The notes: a model not told the origin generated them from the letters alone. DNA of 64,000 bases from G020348185 sp964525045 (GCA_964525045.1 CAZGFD010000001.1:62001-126000); one strand, 5' to 3'; shown: positions 34,743-43,710, counted from the first letter of the stretch. A program made the numbers and translations.

Positions 34743-36040
34743 ACTCGTGGACGATTACTCCCCAAGGCAAGCCTCTTCGAGGGACTGTTCATGTTCCCGG
34801 CGATAAATCCATCACTCACCGGGCTCTGATCCTGGGCGCCTTGGCGGAGGGAGAATCTAAGATTACCGGTTATTGCCGGGGTCAGGACTGTTTGAATACC
34901 TTGCAAGCCGTGCGGGCCCTGGGGATTGAAATCCAGGAAGAGGGTCCTGACCGATTGCAGGTTTTAGGAAAGGGTCTGTGGGGTTTGACGGAACCCACCT
35001 CAGTAATTGACTGTGGAAATTCCGGGACCGGCCTTCGTCTGCTGGCCGGTGTGCTCGCCGGGCAAGACTTTTTTTCTGTTTTAACGGGAGATTCCTCATT
35101 ACGAAGGCGGCCCATGGGGCGTGTGGTTACCCCCCTTCGGCGAATGGGGGCCACGATTGCTGGGAGAAAAGCCGGAGAATACGCCCCCTTAGCTGTTACT
35201 GGGGGAAATTTAATAGGGTGCGAGTACAGGTCACCAGTCGCCAGTGCTCAGGTCAAATCCAGTGTGCTGCTGGCGGGCTTGCTTGCCGAGGGATCGACCA
35301 CTCTGACGGAACCGCTCAAATCCAGAGACCATACCGAACGTATGCTCGAGTATTTAGGTGTACCTTTGCAGATCGAAGGACTCAAGGTTTCTCTCAATGG
35401 GCGAACGTCATTTCAAGGGGCCTCGCTGGCCGTTCCCGGTGATATTTCCGCTGCAGCGTTTTTCCTTGTTGCCGGTTCCATCGTTCCTGAATCCGAGATT
35501 TGGTTACCTTGCATTGGCGTGAATCCGGAACGAACCGGAATATTGGATGTCCTGAATCAAATGGGCGCGAACATCGAGGTAAGGAACTCACGGGAGGAAT
35601 CCGGGGAGCCGGTTGCCGATCTCCTCGTAAAGTCGGCTCCTCTGCGGGGGGTCCATGTGGGTCCTGAACAAGTCCCGAAGACCATTGATGAATTTCCTAT
35701 TCTTTGTATCGCAGCGGCCGCAGCGGAGGGAGAAACCCGCATTACGGGAGCGGAAGAGCTCCGAGTCAAGGAAACCGATCGGATTGGTGCAATGGCTACG
35801 GAATTGAGACGCCTAAGCGTTCCGGCGGAAGAAACCCAGGACGGGCTCTGTATTCGAGGGAAATCGACCATAAAAGGCGGAAATTTTGGTAGTTACGGTG
35901 ATCATCGTGTGGCCATGTCCTTGGCAGTGGCCGGTCTAATGGCTCAGTCCCCCCTATTAATTGATGATGTGGCGTGTGTTGAAACCTCCTTTCCAGGGTT
36001 TCTTGGCAAGTTATTGGATTTATTGACAAATTCCCGTTGA
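34739..36040 (+). CDS. aroA: 3-phosphoshikimate 1-carboxyvinyltransferase (EPSP synthase)
   Basis: Sixth shikimate step. PGDKSITHRALILGALAEG, DCGNSGTGLRLLAGVLAG, GDSSLRRRPMGRVV, SAQVKSSVLLAGLLAEG, VPGDISAAAFFLVAGS, KTIDEFPILCIAAAAAEG, RVKETDRIGAMATEL, GDHRVAMSLAVAGL. The LAGVLAG and SAQVKSS segments resemble class II enzymes. 433 aa. A consensus promoter for the next gene begins 18 bases before its stop codon. Confidence 0.96.
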   Translation: MNSWTITPQGKPLRGTVHVPGDKSITHRALILGALAEGESKITGYCRGQDCLNTLQAVRALGIEIQEEGPDRLQVLGKGLWGLTEPTSVIDCGNSGTGLRLLAGVLAGQDFFSVLTGDSSLRRRPMGRVVTPLRRMGATIAGRKAGEYAPLAVTGGNLIGCEYRSPVASAQVKSSVLLAGLLAEGSTTLTEPLKSRDHTERMLEYLGVPLQIEGLKVSLNGRTSFQGASLAVPGDISAAAFFLVAGSIVPESEIWLPCIGVNPERTGILDVLNQMGANIEVRNSREESGEPVADLLVKSAPLRGVHVGPEQVPKTIDEFPILCIAAAAAEGETRITGAEELRVKETDRIGAMATELRRLSVPAEETQDGLCIRGKSTIKGGNFGSYGDHRVAMSLAVAGLMAQSPLLIDDVACVETSFPGFLGKLLDLLTNSR

Positions 36041-36050
36041 GCACTATAAT
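36023..36050 (+). promoter_or_regulatory. consensus sigma70-type promoter for cmk-plsC-rpsA
   Basis: Perfect TTGACA (36023-36028) and perfect TATAAT (36045-36050), spacer 16. The -35 hexamer lies inside the end of aroA. Expected transcript start near 36057. Confidence 0.75.
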
Positions 36051-36086
36051 ACGCTAGCGAAAAGTAAGGGGGGACGCTTTGCAGTC

Positions 36087-36758
36087 TTGGGCTGTAGCTT
36101 GATTGTCACGATTGACGGTCCGGCAGGAGTCGGGAAAAGTACCACAGCTAAACGTATAGCTTCACATCTGGGATATTCGTATTTGGATACGGGTGCGCTC
36201 TATCGGGCTGTCGCCTGGAAAGTGAAAACGGCTGGGGTCAATCCTTCGAGTGTTGGCGAAATCGAGACACTTCTTTCTTCGACAACTCTTCAGCTGACTT
36301 CTCACGATCAGGTCCTTTCGATTTTCGTCGATTCGCAAGAAGTTGGACAGGATTTACGCAGTCTAGCCATTGGAACATTAGCGTCCTCCTTAGCGGCGAT
36401 CCCCGCAGTGCGGGATTGGTTGTTACCGATCCAAAGAGATTTCGGAGCCAAGGGGGGGGTTGTTGCAGAAGGACGTGATATGGGAACTCGAGTGTTCCCG
36501 TATGCGGATGTGAAATTTTTCCTTGATGCGGATCTTAATATTCGAACAAGTCGCCGGCATCAGGAAATTGAAAGAGGGGAAAAAGGGCAGAATTGGACAG
36601 AGGTTCGGCAGAATATTGCCGATCGGGATGCTCGGGATCGTTCCCGAACGGTTGCCCCGTTAGTTCCGGCTTCCGACGCCATGGTGATTGATACCTCAAC
36701 TCTTTCAGTTGACCAAGTGGTCGACCGAATGTTGAAAGTCATCGCAGCGCGGCTGTGA
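36087..36758 (+). CDS. cmk: cytidylate kinase
   Basis: Phosphorylates CMP and dCMP. P-loop TIDGPAGVGKSTTAKRIA, SYLDTGALYRAVAWK, VAEGRDMGTRVFPYADVKFFLDA and DARDRSRTVAPLVPASDAMVIDTS. 223 aa. TTG 36087 is the first start; AAGGGGGG is 13 bases upstream. Another TTG at 36099 is possible. The cmk-plsC-rpsA order is common in bacteria. Confidence 0.95.
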   Translation: MGCSLIVTIDGPAGVGKSTTAKRIASHLGYSYLDTGALYRAVAWKVKTAGVNPSSVGEIETLLSSTTLQLTSHDQVLSIFVDSQEVGQDLRSLAIGTLASSLAAIPAVRDWLLPIQRDFGAKGGVVAEGRDMGTRVFPYADVKFFLDADLNIRTSRRHQEIERGEKGQNWTEVRQNIADRDARDRSRTVAPLVPASDAMVIDTSTLSVDQVVDRMLKVIAARL

Positions 36759-37453
36759 GTGGGTTGTTTTATGCATTGCTCTGGGTGTTTTTTTATGTGT
36801 TTAGCCGCGTGTTTCTTCGGTACCGGACAATAGGCCAAGAACATATACCTCGAAAAGGAGGAGTCGTATTCGCCGCAAACCATGCCAGTTATTCGGATAT
36901 TCCATTATTAGGATGTGGAATTCCCAGACGTGTGGCGTATTTGGGCCGAGCCACCTTGTTTCCGAATCGGTTTTTCAATTGGGCCCTTCGTTCCCTTGGG
37001 TGGATTCCACTCAAGACCGATCGAATAGACCGAAAAGCATTTGGAGAAGCCATTTCACTTATAAAAGCCGGAAAACCTGTGGTGATATTTCCTGAAGGCA
37101 CTCGTTCTCAGGATGGAAATCTGAAAAAAGGGAAACCCGGTATTGGGGTTATTGTGGCTGAGACCCAATGTCAGGTCATTCCAGCCTATATTTCCGGTTC
37201 CTATGAGGTGTTGCCGATGGGCGCATCGCGCCTGCGATTGCATCCCGTGACAATTTCTTTTGGGGAGCCTTTAGAATTTTCATCGTCTCCCGGCGAACGG
37301 CCGCGGGAGTTTTACGATTATGTGAGTACCACGGTGATGAGACGAATTGCTGAATTAGGCCAAGTTCCTTATCCTTTTAAACATAAACACGAATCGCTCA
37401 AGTCAGATTCCCAGCCATCCAAAGCTGAGGATGAAGCCGGGAATTTTTGTTAA
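36755..37453 (+). CDS. plsC: 1-acyl-sn-glycerol-3-phosphate acyltransferase
   Basis: Makes phosphatidic acid at the inner membrane. The N-terminal hydrophobic segment (LFYALLWVFFYVFSRVFL) is followed by the NHASYSD (HX4D) motif and FPEGTRSQDG. 232 aa. GTG start overlapping the cmk stop by GTGA. Works after PlsX (18318-19349) in phospholipid synthesis. Confidence 0.93.
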   Translation: MSGLFYALLWVFFYVFSRVFLRYRTIGQEHIPRKGGVVFAANHASYSDIPLLGCGIPRRVAYLGRATLFPNRFFNWALRSLGWIPLKTDRIDRKAFGEAISLIKAGKPVVIFPEGTRSQDGNLKKGKPGIGVIVAETQCQVIPAYISGSYEVLPMGASRLRLHPVTISFGEPLEFSSSPGERPREFYDYVSTTVMRRIAELGQVPYPFKHKHESLKSDSQPSKAEDEAGNFC

Positions 37454-37493
37454 TTTTCAGCACCTTTTAAACCATTGGAGGCATAAGAATCGG

Positions 37494-39221
37494 ATGGAAA
37501 CAGTTTCTGAGCAACCCGAGCAAATGGACCGCGGAACCCTAGCGGCCCTGTACGAAGAAACCTTTCGAAATATTGAAGAAGGGACCATTACCGAAGGGAG
37601 AGTGGTGAATATCCAACGTGAACGAGTCGTTGTCGATATTGGTTATAAGTCTGAAGGCATGATCCCTGCTGATCAGTTTTCTGGAGATGAGTTGAAGACC
37701 CTTTCGGTCAATGACACGATTCAGGTGTACATCGAGCAGTGTGAGGATGCCGAAGGGAATCTTCTGCTCTCGAAGGAAAAAGCCGACAAGATGAAAGTAT
37801 GGGAAGACCTCGAGGTTGCGCATCGTGAAGATAAAGAAGTCCAGGGCAAAGTTCTGTCCAGAATCAAAGGCGGAATGATGGTGGATATTGGCGTTAAAGC
37901 GTTTCTCCCCGGCTCTCAAATCGATTTGACGCCGATACGGGACCTTGATTCGTTAGTCGGAAAAACCTTCACGTTTAAGATTATTAAAATTAATCATCGA
38001 CGGGGCAATGTGGTGGTTTCCAGGCGAGCTCTGTTAGAGGAAACCCGTGACAAAAAACGCCAAACGACCCTTTCAACCTTAAATGAAGGACAATTGATTG
38101 AAGGGACAGTAAAAAATATTACCGATTATGGAGCATTTTTGGATCTCGGCGGGATTGATGGCTTACTTCATATCACCGATATTTCCTGGGGCCGGGTCGG
38201 GCATCCTTCAGATATGTTTTCAATTGGAGACAAAATAGAAGTTCTGGTCCTCAAATATGATCGGGAAAGTGGGCGAATCTCCCTTGGGGTAAAACAAAAA
38301 ACCCCGGATCCTTGGACGAAAGTAGAAGAAAAATACCCCGAGGGAACGCGTGTGGCCGGGAAAGTGGTCAGCCTTACTGATTATGGCGCCTTTGTGGAAT
38401 TGGAACCTGGTGTTGAAGGGTTGGTGCATGTCTCGGAGATGTCCTGGACCCATGAAGTTCGGCATCCATCCCGAGTGGTTTCGGTAGGAGATACCATTGA
38501 AGCGCAGGTCCTTCATGTGGATCAGCAGAGTCGAAAGATTTCTTTGGGGATGAAGCAAACAGCACCGAATCCTTGGGATATCATTGAATCGAAATATCCG
38601 GCTGGAACCGAAATTGAAGGGAAGGTGAAAAGTGTCACGGATTTTGGTGCGTTTATCGGTTTAGACGAAGGGATTGATGGGCTTATTCATATCTCCGATA
38701 TGTCCTGGACCAAGCACATTAAGCATCCGTCAGAATTGTTTAAAAAGGGGCAAGTTGTGAAAGCCGTCACCCTTCGAATTGATAAAGAAAAGGAACGCCT
38801 ATCCTTAGGGTACAAGCAGTTAACACCGGATCCCTGGGAGAGCGATATTCCCTCGCGCTACCAAGTGGGAGGAACGGCGACTGGAGAAGTCTCCAAGATT
38901 GCAGAATTTGGAGTCTTTATCGAATTAGAGGGCGGGGTTGAAGGTCTAATCCATGTGAGTGAAATGAACCTTGAGCCTCAAGAACGGTTAGAAGATAAAT
39001 TCGAACCTGGACAACAAATTACAGCAAAAATAGTTAAGGTTGATTGCGAAGAACGAAAGATTGCTTTGAGTGTCTCAGAATATCTTCGTGAGAACGAACA
39101 GGCCCAACTTGAGGAATTTCATGCTTCCCAGGGGTCGGTCGATCAGAGTCTTGAGCGTGCGGTTCAGGAAAAAGGTGAACCGAAGGAAGAGGCAGAGGAA
39201 ACCAGCCAAGGCAACTCCTAA
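37494..39221 (+). CDS. rpsA: 30S ribosomal protein S1
   Basis: mRNA-binding ribosomal protein with six S1 repeats: ITEGRVVNIQRERVVVDIG, VQGKVLSRIKGGMMVDIG, IEGTVKNITDYGAFLDLG, VAGKVVSLTDYGAFVELE, IEGKVKSVTDFGAFIGLD and ATGEVSKIAEFGVFIELE. The last three show the GLIHVSEM consensus. An acidic tail follows. ATG 37494 has TTGGAGG 12 bases upstream; a further upstream ATG inside plsC would add 21 unrelated residues. 575 aa. Confidence 0.96.
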   Translation: METVSEQPEQMDRGTLAALYEETFRNIEEGTITEGRVVNIQRERVVVDIGYKSEGMIPADQFSGDELKTLSVNDTIQVYIEQCEDAEGNLLLSKEKADKMKVWEDLEVAHREDKEVQGKVLSRIKGGMMVDIGVKAFLPGSQIDLTPIRDLDSLVGKTFTFKIIKINHRRGNVVVSRRALLEETRDKKRQTTLSTLNEGQLIEGTVKNITDYGAFLDLGGIDGLLHITDISWGRVGHPSDMFSIGDKIEVLVLKYDRESGRISLGVKQKTPDPWTKVEEKYPEGTRVAGKVVSLTDYGAFVELEPGVEGLVHVSEMSWTHEVRHPSRVVSVGDTIEAQVLHVDQQSRKISLGMKQTAPNPWDIIESKYPAGTEIEGKVKSVTDFGAFIGLDEGIDGLIHISDMSWTKHIKHPSELFKKGQVVKAVTLRIDKEKERLSLGYKQLTPDPWESDIPSRYQVGGTATGEVSKIAEFGVFIELEGGVEGLIHVSEMNLEPQERLEDKFEPGQQITAKIVKVDCEERKIALSVSEYLRENEQAQLEEFHASQGSVDQSLERAVQEKGEPKEEAEETSQGNS

Positions 39222-39236
39222 AGGATTTGCGAGTTT

Positions 39237-40136
39237 ATGGGACAGGAAGAATCAACATCTGGACGTCGCCGGTTTCGTTGGCGATATGTATTTTGGATTC
39301 TCGTCGGGGCGTTTCTGGTCATGTGGATAGGCAATGCCGTTTTACCGAATTTTGAATCCATGGGAAAGGAACGGGTGGCATTGGTCCGGATAGAGGGCCC
39401 TATTCTTGATTCCCATCAAGCCGTGACTGATTTGGAAGTTTTTAGCGAAGATCCTCTTGTGAAAGCTATCGTGGTTCGGATAGATAGTCCTGGTGGAGGG
39501 GTGGCCCCGTCGCAGGAAATTTATAACGCCGTACAACGTGTTCGTGAGGAACACAACAAAATTATTGTGGCATCAATGGGAACGGTTGCGGCTTCGGGGG
39601 GGTATTATATTGCTGTAGCCAGTGATCGGATTTTAGCCAATCCTGGAACGCTCACCGGAAGCATCGGTGTCATTATGCAAGTGGCAAATTTTGAGGAACT
39701 CCTGGAGAAGATCGGAGTGAAGAGCCTTGTCATCAAAAGCGGTCGTTATAAGGACATTGGCTCACCTTTCCGTCCGATGACTGAGGACGATCGTCGCCTC
39801 ATGCAATCGGTGATGGATGACGTTCATAAGCAGTTTATCGAGGCCGTGGCGACCGGGCGTTCACTAGAGGTCGGGGATGTTGAGCCGCTTGCCGACGGGC
39901 GTGTCTTTACCGGTCAACAGGCAAAAGACTTCCTTTTGGTCGATGACCTCGGAGATCTTCGAGACGCAATTCGCTTGGCTGGGAATTTGGGTGGGATCCA
40001 GGGCGACCCCCCGGTGATTGAGCCGACCCGACGATTCTCTTTCCGGGATTTGATCTCCAGTTATCTTTTTGGAGAATTGCCCTCGTTAGCCGTTCAAACG
40101 ACGTGGATGCCCTTGATGTACCTCATGGTTCTTTGA
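39237..40136 (+). CDS. sppA: signal peptide peptidase SppA (short, S49 family)
   Basis: Membrane protease degrading cleaved signal peptides. One transmembrane segment at about 18-38 (YVFWILVGAFLVMWIGNAV), then the S49 domain: VVRIDSPGGGVAPSQEIY, catalytic Ser in GTVAASGGYYIAVASDRI, NPGTLTGSIGVIM, and catalytic Lys in IKSGRYKDIGSPFR. 299 aa, the single-domain bacterial form. AAAGGAT precedes the ATG. Confidence 0.94.
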   Translation: MGQEESTSGRRRFRWRYVFWILVGAFLVMWIGNAVLPNFESMGKERVALVRIEGPILDSHQAVTDLEVFSEDPLVKAIVVRIDSPGGGVAPSQEIYNAVQRVREEHNKIIVASMGTVAASGGYYIAVASDRILANPGTLTGSIGVIMQVANFEELLEKIGVKSLVIKSGRYKDIGSPFRPMTEDDRRLMQSVMDDVHKQFIEAVATGRSLEVGDVEPLADGRVFTGQQAKDFLLVDDLGDLRDAIRLAGNLGGIQGDPPVIEPTRRFSFRDLISSYLFGELPSLAVQTTWMPLMYLMVL

Positions 40137-40145
40137 AGAGGATGA

Positions 40146-40249
40146 TCTCAAATCTCAGATCTTACATCTCAAATATGCCATTCGAGAAATGGAATCTGGG
40201 ATCTGGAATTCAAAATTTGAGATCTGAGATTTGAAATCTGAAATTCACA
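40146..40249. repeat. dispersed AATCTCAGAT/TTGAAATCTGAAAT repeat block
   Basis: About 100 bases of interleaved TCTCAAATCTCAGATC, GAATCTGGGATCTGGAATTC and GAGATCTGAGATTTGAAATC units, many forming inverted pairs. It sits between sppA and the HU-like gene. Confidence 0.65.
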
Positions 40250-40263
40250 AGGAGGAGGGTAGG

Positions 40264-40665
40264 ATGACAAAAGCTCATCTCATCGAGAAGTTGGCTGGAC
40301 GAACTCCCACATTGAGTAGGAGGCAGGCTGAGCTTGTGGTCAATACTCTCTTCGATTCGATTCGTGATTCGCTGAAAAAAGGGGAAAAAACAGAAATTCG
40401 TGGCTTTGGGAGTTTTCGTTTGCGAATCCGGCAAACGAAAGAGGGGCGGAATCCCAAAACTGGCGCCACGGTGGCGGTACCCGAAAAGCGAATGCCGTTT
40501 TTTAAAGCTGGAAAAGATATTAAGGAACTCTTGAATAAAGAGCGTCCACCTCAGGGGGGGGGTCAGCCAAGCTCAATAGATTTCAAATCTACAATTTCAA
40601 ATCTCAAAATGAATACTGTGTACCAATCAATTTCAGATCCGCAAAACCAAAATGAACACTCCTGA
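40264..40665 (+). CDS. HU/IHF family DNA-binding protein with repeat-derived C-terminal tail
   Basis: Nucleoid protein. Residues 1-92 match HU/IHF-beta (MTKAHLIEKLAGRTPTLSRRQAELVVNTLF, EIRGFGSFRLRIRQTKEGRNPKTGATVAVPEKRMPFFKAGKDI). After a nine-G run (40554-40562) about 37 extra residues follow (SSIDFKSTISNLKMN...). These are translated from a copy of the dispersed repeat and have no counterpart in the family. AAGGAGGAGG before ATG 40264 is a strong ribosome site. Ends overlapping the next gene by 14 bases. Confidence 0.9.
   Translation: MTKAHLIEKLAGRTPTLSRRQAELVVNTLFDSIRDSLKKGEKTEIRGFGSFRLRIRQTKEGRNPKTGATVAVPEKRMPFFKAGKDIKELLNKERPPQGGGQPSSIDFKSTISNLKMNTVYQSISDPQNQNEHS
40579..40636. repeat. 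dispersed AAATCT/TTTCAAATCTCAAAAT repeat inside the HU-like gene tail
   Basis: ATTTCAAATCTACAATTTCAAATCTCAAAATG and TTTCAGATCCG are in the same wording as 40146-40249 and 42416-42478, but here they are read as the 3' end of the HU/IHF-like gene. Confidence 0.55.
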
Positions 40666-41638
40666 CCAACCGATCCTTGAGCAGGAAATTGCTTGGACGC
40701 CGGAAGCGCTGGACCGTTTACAGCGTGCGCCGGTATTCTTGCGCGGCATGGTGAAGCGTTTAGCAGCCAAAAAAGCCAAGGAACTTGGGTACACGGAAAT
40801 CACCGCCGAGATTCTCGATCAATTTAAACAGCAAATGATGGGGAAAATGGGGGGTGGAGCCGCGATGACCCAAGCAGCTGAAGATATTCAACAGGGTCGG
40901 TTGCCTTGGACCGCCGAGGCCCAAAAGCGTTTGGAGACGGTTCCGGAATTTATGCGGAGCATGATTAAGCAAATAGCCGAGGATGTGGCTAAAGAAAGAG
41001 GCCACCTTGAGGTCAACGTTGAATTATTGGATAAGGTGGAAGCCCTTGGAGATAAGAAGGAGCCTGCGGCTTTACCTATGGAATGGGATGATGAGGCCCT
41101 TGCCTTGCTACAGCAAAAAATACAACATTCTCCTCCCATTGCGATGGATTTCGTTACAGATATGTTGAAACATGATGCGGAGGAACTGGCCCGGGAGCAG
41201 GGGTTAGACCGAATTGATGCTCCTGCATTGATGCGAATTTGGGAAACTCCCCCGTCCGAAGTGGCTTGGACGGATGAAGCCTGGAAGCGATTACAGACTT
41301 CGCCGGATTTTGTCCGAAGTGGAATTCGGAAAGCCGCCGAACGAAGAGCCAGAAAGCTGGGACTTAAGGAAATTGATTCCGAACACCTGACCGTCTTTCG
41401 CAATGAAGCGATGATGAAAGCAGTCAAACGAATTCGAAGTTTTGGCTATCAGGAGTTGACATTTGATGCCTTTGATGATGCCTTGGTGAAGGTGAAACGT
41501 CTTAAAGGCAATGATCAAGCCGAACATCGATTAAAAGAAATTCGGGAATATATGAAGGAAAAACCCGATGTCGGTCTGCTGGGTGAAGATTTAATGAATC
41601 GATTTAGGAAATTCTTAAAAGGAGAAGGTAAACTTTAA
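40652..41638 (+). CDS. PCP-reductase-domain protein with four tandem repeats
   Basis: 328 aa, soluble. Four copies of a ~48-residue domain like the C-terminal 'PCP_red' domain of protochlorophyllide reductase subunit B: residues 13-60 (IAWTPEALDRLQRAPVFLRG), 84-130 (LPWTAEAQKRLETVPEFMRS), 142-198 (degenerate) and 203-250 (VAWTDEAWKRLQTSPDFVRS). No nitrogenase-like catalytic part. A recognised but functionally unclear class in non-photosynthetic bacteria; a cofactor or regulatory role is only a guess. Overlaps the HU-like gene by 14 bases; no clear ribosome site. Confidence 0.75.
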   Translation: MNTPDQPILEQEIAWTPEALDRLQRAPVFLRGMVKRLAAKKAKELGYTEITAEILDQFKQQMMGKMGGGAAMTQAAEDIQQGRLPWTAEAQKRLETVPEFMRSMIKQIAEDVAKERGHLEVNVELLDKVEALGDKKEPAALPMEWDDEALALLQQKIQHSPPIAMDFVTDMLKHDAEELAREQGLDRIDAPALMRIWETPPSEVAWTDEAWKRLQTSPDFVRSGIRKAAERRARKLGLKEIDSEHLTVFRNEAMMKAVKRIRSFGYQELTFDAFDDALVKVKRLKGNDQAEHRLKEIREYMKEKPDVGLLGEDLMNRFRKFLKGEGKL

Positions 41639-41721
41639 GAAGGTAGTTCTGCTCCATAGTCCCTCCTGTTCGAAGGTTCCTTATCCTCTCTCTCCGGTCC
41701 AGGCATTTTGCTTCGATTTTT

Positions 41722-42381
41722 TCACTCATTGCGTTTCTTGCTTCGGGCTTTTCGTTTTACAGCCGCGTCACGCGCGAGTTTGTCCACAATTTCATTGCCC
41801 AATTCTCCGCTATGAGCTTTGACTTTGACCCAATGAATCGTGAGGCCTGAACTTCGGACTATTTGGGCATAGTCTTGGGTGAATGAGGTTTTTCCCTTCC
41901 AATCCCCTGTCACCCAACTTTCCAAGCCCTGATAATCATAGTGGATGGAAACTTCTTTAATGTCTTTTCGTTGGCACCAGGCCACCGCTTTGAGAATAGC
42001 CATAATTTCCCCAGCCACATTACGGTGCCGATACGCATCGACAGGAATGTCGGAACCGCTGGTTCGATATATTTCCTGGCCGTTCACGTAAACCAGAAAC
42101 GCCCACCCGATATGGAGGGTCCCATCGGCTTCAGGGAGGCAGGCACCATCAACCCAAATCTGAATTGGTGAATCCGTATCGGCAAACGATTCGGGTGTAG
42201 CAATGGGAGGGGGCGGTTGAGCTTGGGAATGATCGGGGTTGGCAAGATAGGCCTCTGCTCCCTCTTTGGTCGAAAAGGCTTTATATTGGGCCCCGGGATA
42301 CCCGTGGACCTGGGCCTTACAGTCGACCCATGACGTGTAGATCCCTTCCTGTCTCCCGCGCCGAACCGCGTAATATTTCAC
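41722..42381 (-). CDS. rnhA: ribonuclease H with N-terminal hybrid-binding domain (RNase H1 type)
   Basis: Residues 1-50 (KYYAVRRGRQEGIYTSWVDCKAQVHGYPGAQYKAFST) are the viroplasmin/hybrid-binding domain seen in eukaryotic RNase H1 and some bacteria. The catalytic domain from about 73 shows Asp in IWVDGAC, Glu in NVAGEIMAIL, Asp in SIHYDYQGLE and the final KVKAHSGELGNEIVDKLAR. Degrades RNA in RNA-DNA hybrids. 219 aa, GTG start. Convergent with the PCP_red gene. Confidence 0.92.
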   Translation of the reverse strand: MKYYAVRRGRQEGIYTSWVDCKAQVHGYPGAQYKAFSTKEGAEAYLANPDHSQAQPPPPIATPESFADTDSPIQIWVDGACLPEADGTLHIGWAFLVYVNGQEIYRTSGSDIPVDAYRHRNVAGEIMAILKAVAWCQRKDIKEVSIHYDYQGLESWVTGDWKGKTSFTQDYAQIVRSSGLTIHWVKVKAHSGELGNEIVDKLARDAAVKRKARSKKRNE

Positions 42382-42415
42382 AAGGTTTTTGGGGATAGCG
42401 TTGGCTTTAAAAAAG

Positions 42416-42478
42416 ATCTCAGATCACAAATTTCAGATCTTAAATCTTATTATAAAACCCGAAATTCTGAACTCGAAA
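42416..42478. repeat. dispersed repeat block (ATCTCAGATC / AACCCGAAATTCTGAACTCG)
   Basis: Mixture of the AATCTGAAAT family and the CCCGAAAC family in the spacer between the RNase H and TPR lipoprotein genes. Confidence 0.55.
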
Positions 42479-42480
42479 CG

Positions 42481-43656
42481 TTAGTATGCTTGCTTCAGCT
42501 TAATAAGACGATCATTGGCCAAGGCGGCCCGAGTGGATTCTCCTGGGACATCTTCAACCAGGGCAAGATACGTTTCATATTGTTCTATGGCCCGTTGGGG
42601 GTCAACGGCCTCATACGCTCCCGCCAAATTGTATCGGGCGAGAGCATAGTTTGGTTTTAAGATAACCGCCTTCTCCAGAGGAACAATGGCTTCAGAAGGT
42701 TTATCCATCTGGACGAGGACAGTTCCCAGACTGTTCAAGACATGAGGGGCAAGAGGCCTGATTTGAAGGGACTGTTCGATTTCCTGCCTGGCCTCAGGAA
42801 GTTGCCCGTTATTGCGAAGACCTAATCCCAAACGATGATGAGCTTCCGCCAATCGCGCGGGATCCTGAATGCCAATTTGAATGGCACGGCGATAGGCATC
42901 AATGGCAATGTCCGTTTGATTCGCTTGCCCGGGACATGATCCGAAATGAGCGGACTCGCCTCTGGCAAATTGTTGTTGGGCGAGGAAGGATTTATTTATC
43001 GATGGCCTTTGAGAGTCTGATTTTTCTGACCCTTCGGGGACCTGGGCAGGGAAGAGGGACAGAAATTTTTCCTGTTTACCATCAAGAAGGCGTTCATAAG
43101 GATCAAGCACCACCACGGATAATAACAGATCCCGATAGGCTTCCCCGGGCTTTTCTCGGACAATATATTGAGTCGTCGAGTTTTGATCGCCTGTCCGATA
43201 GAGAGTCATCGTCGCGGGTTTGGAGCCTCGCAGGAGATTGGTCGCATCCCCGTAAAATTCCATGGTTGGGCGAAGTTGAGAAAGTGTATCTCGAAGAACG
43301 GAGTAGGGTTTAAGGTCAATTCCCTCGGGGAATCGGAACACGGCTCCAACTAAGATGCCATCGTCGTTATAGAATAACCATTGTCTCTGATTCCGGGGAT
43401 TGGTGACCTGAAAATGCCATTCCTCGCCACTGCCCCAGGGAGTCTTTTCAATCGAGACCCCTCTTAATCTTCGTTCAGACGTGACTTTCGTCTCGCAAAT
43501 TTTAATAGGGCCAAGGATATCCAAATCGGTGGCCGATGGAGGAAGATTGGCAGACGGCGGGGGCGGGCCCGAACTTCCACAAGCGGCCAGAAACAGCCAA
43601 AGTGGAAAAAGTTTGAAACACAGGGGGATGGTCCGGTTAAATTCTCTGTACGCCAT
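42481..43656 (-). CDS. TPR-repeat lipoprotein, unknown function
   Basis: The signal peptide ends in a lipobox LFLAAC with C26 as the lipidated residue, then a Pro/Ser linker. The middle part (about 45-210) has no recognised domain; residues about 265-385 contain three to four TPRs (ARLAEAHHRLGLGLRNNGQ, PHVLNSLGTVLVQMDKPSEAI, ALARYNLAGAYEAVDPQRAIEQYETYL). Likely outer-membrane or periplasmic scaffold. AAGG lies 5 bases before the ATG. It lies between tRNA-Val and the RNase H gene, all on the minus strand. Confidence 0.8.
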   Translation of the reverse strand: MAYREFNRTIPLCFKLFPLWLFLAACGSSGPPPPSANLPPSATDLDILGPIKICETKVTSERRLRGVSIEKTPWGSGEEWHFQVTNPRNQRQWLFYNDDGILVGAVFRFPEGIDLKPYSVLRDTLSQLRPTMEFYGDATNLLRGSKPATMTLYRTGDQNSTTQYIVREKPGEAYRDLLLSVVVLDPYERLLDGKQEKFLSLFPAQVPEGSEKSDSQRPSINKSFLAQQQFARGESAHFGSCPGQANQTDIAIDAYRRAIQIGIQDPARLAEAHHRLGLGLRNNGQLPEARQEIEQSLQIRPLAPHVLNSLGTVLVQMDKPSEAIVPLEKAVILKPNYALARYNLAGAYEAVDPQRAIEQYETYLALVEDVPGESTRAALANDRLIKLKQAY

Positions 43657-43710
43657 GGTACCTTAGGAGTCGGAGCAGTAGGGAAAGAAACCTAAAAGAA
43701 ACTTATGAGA

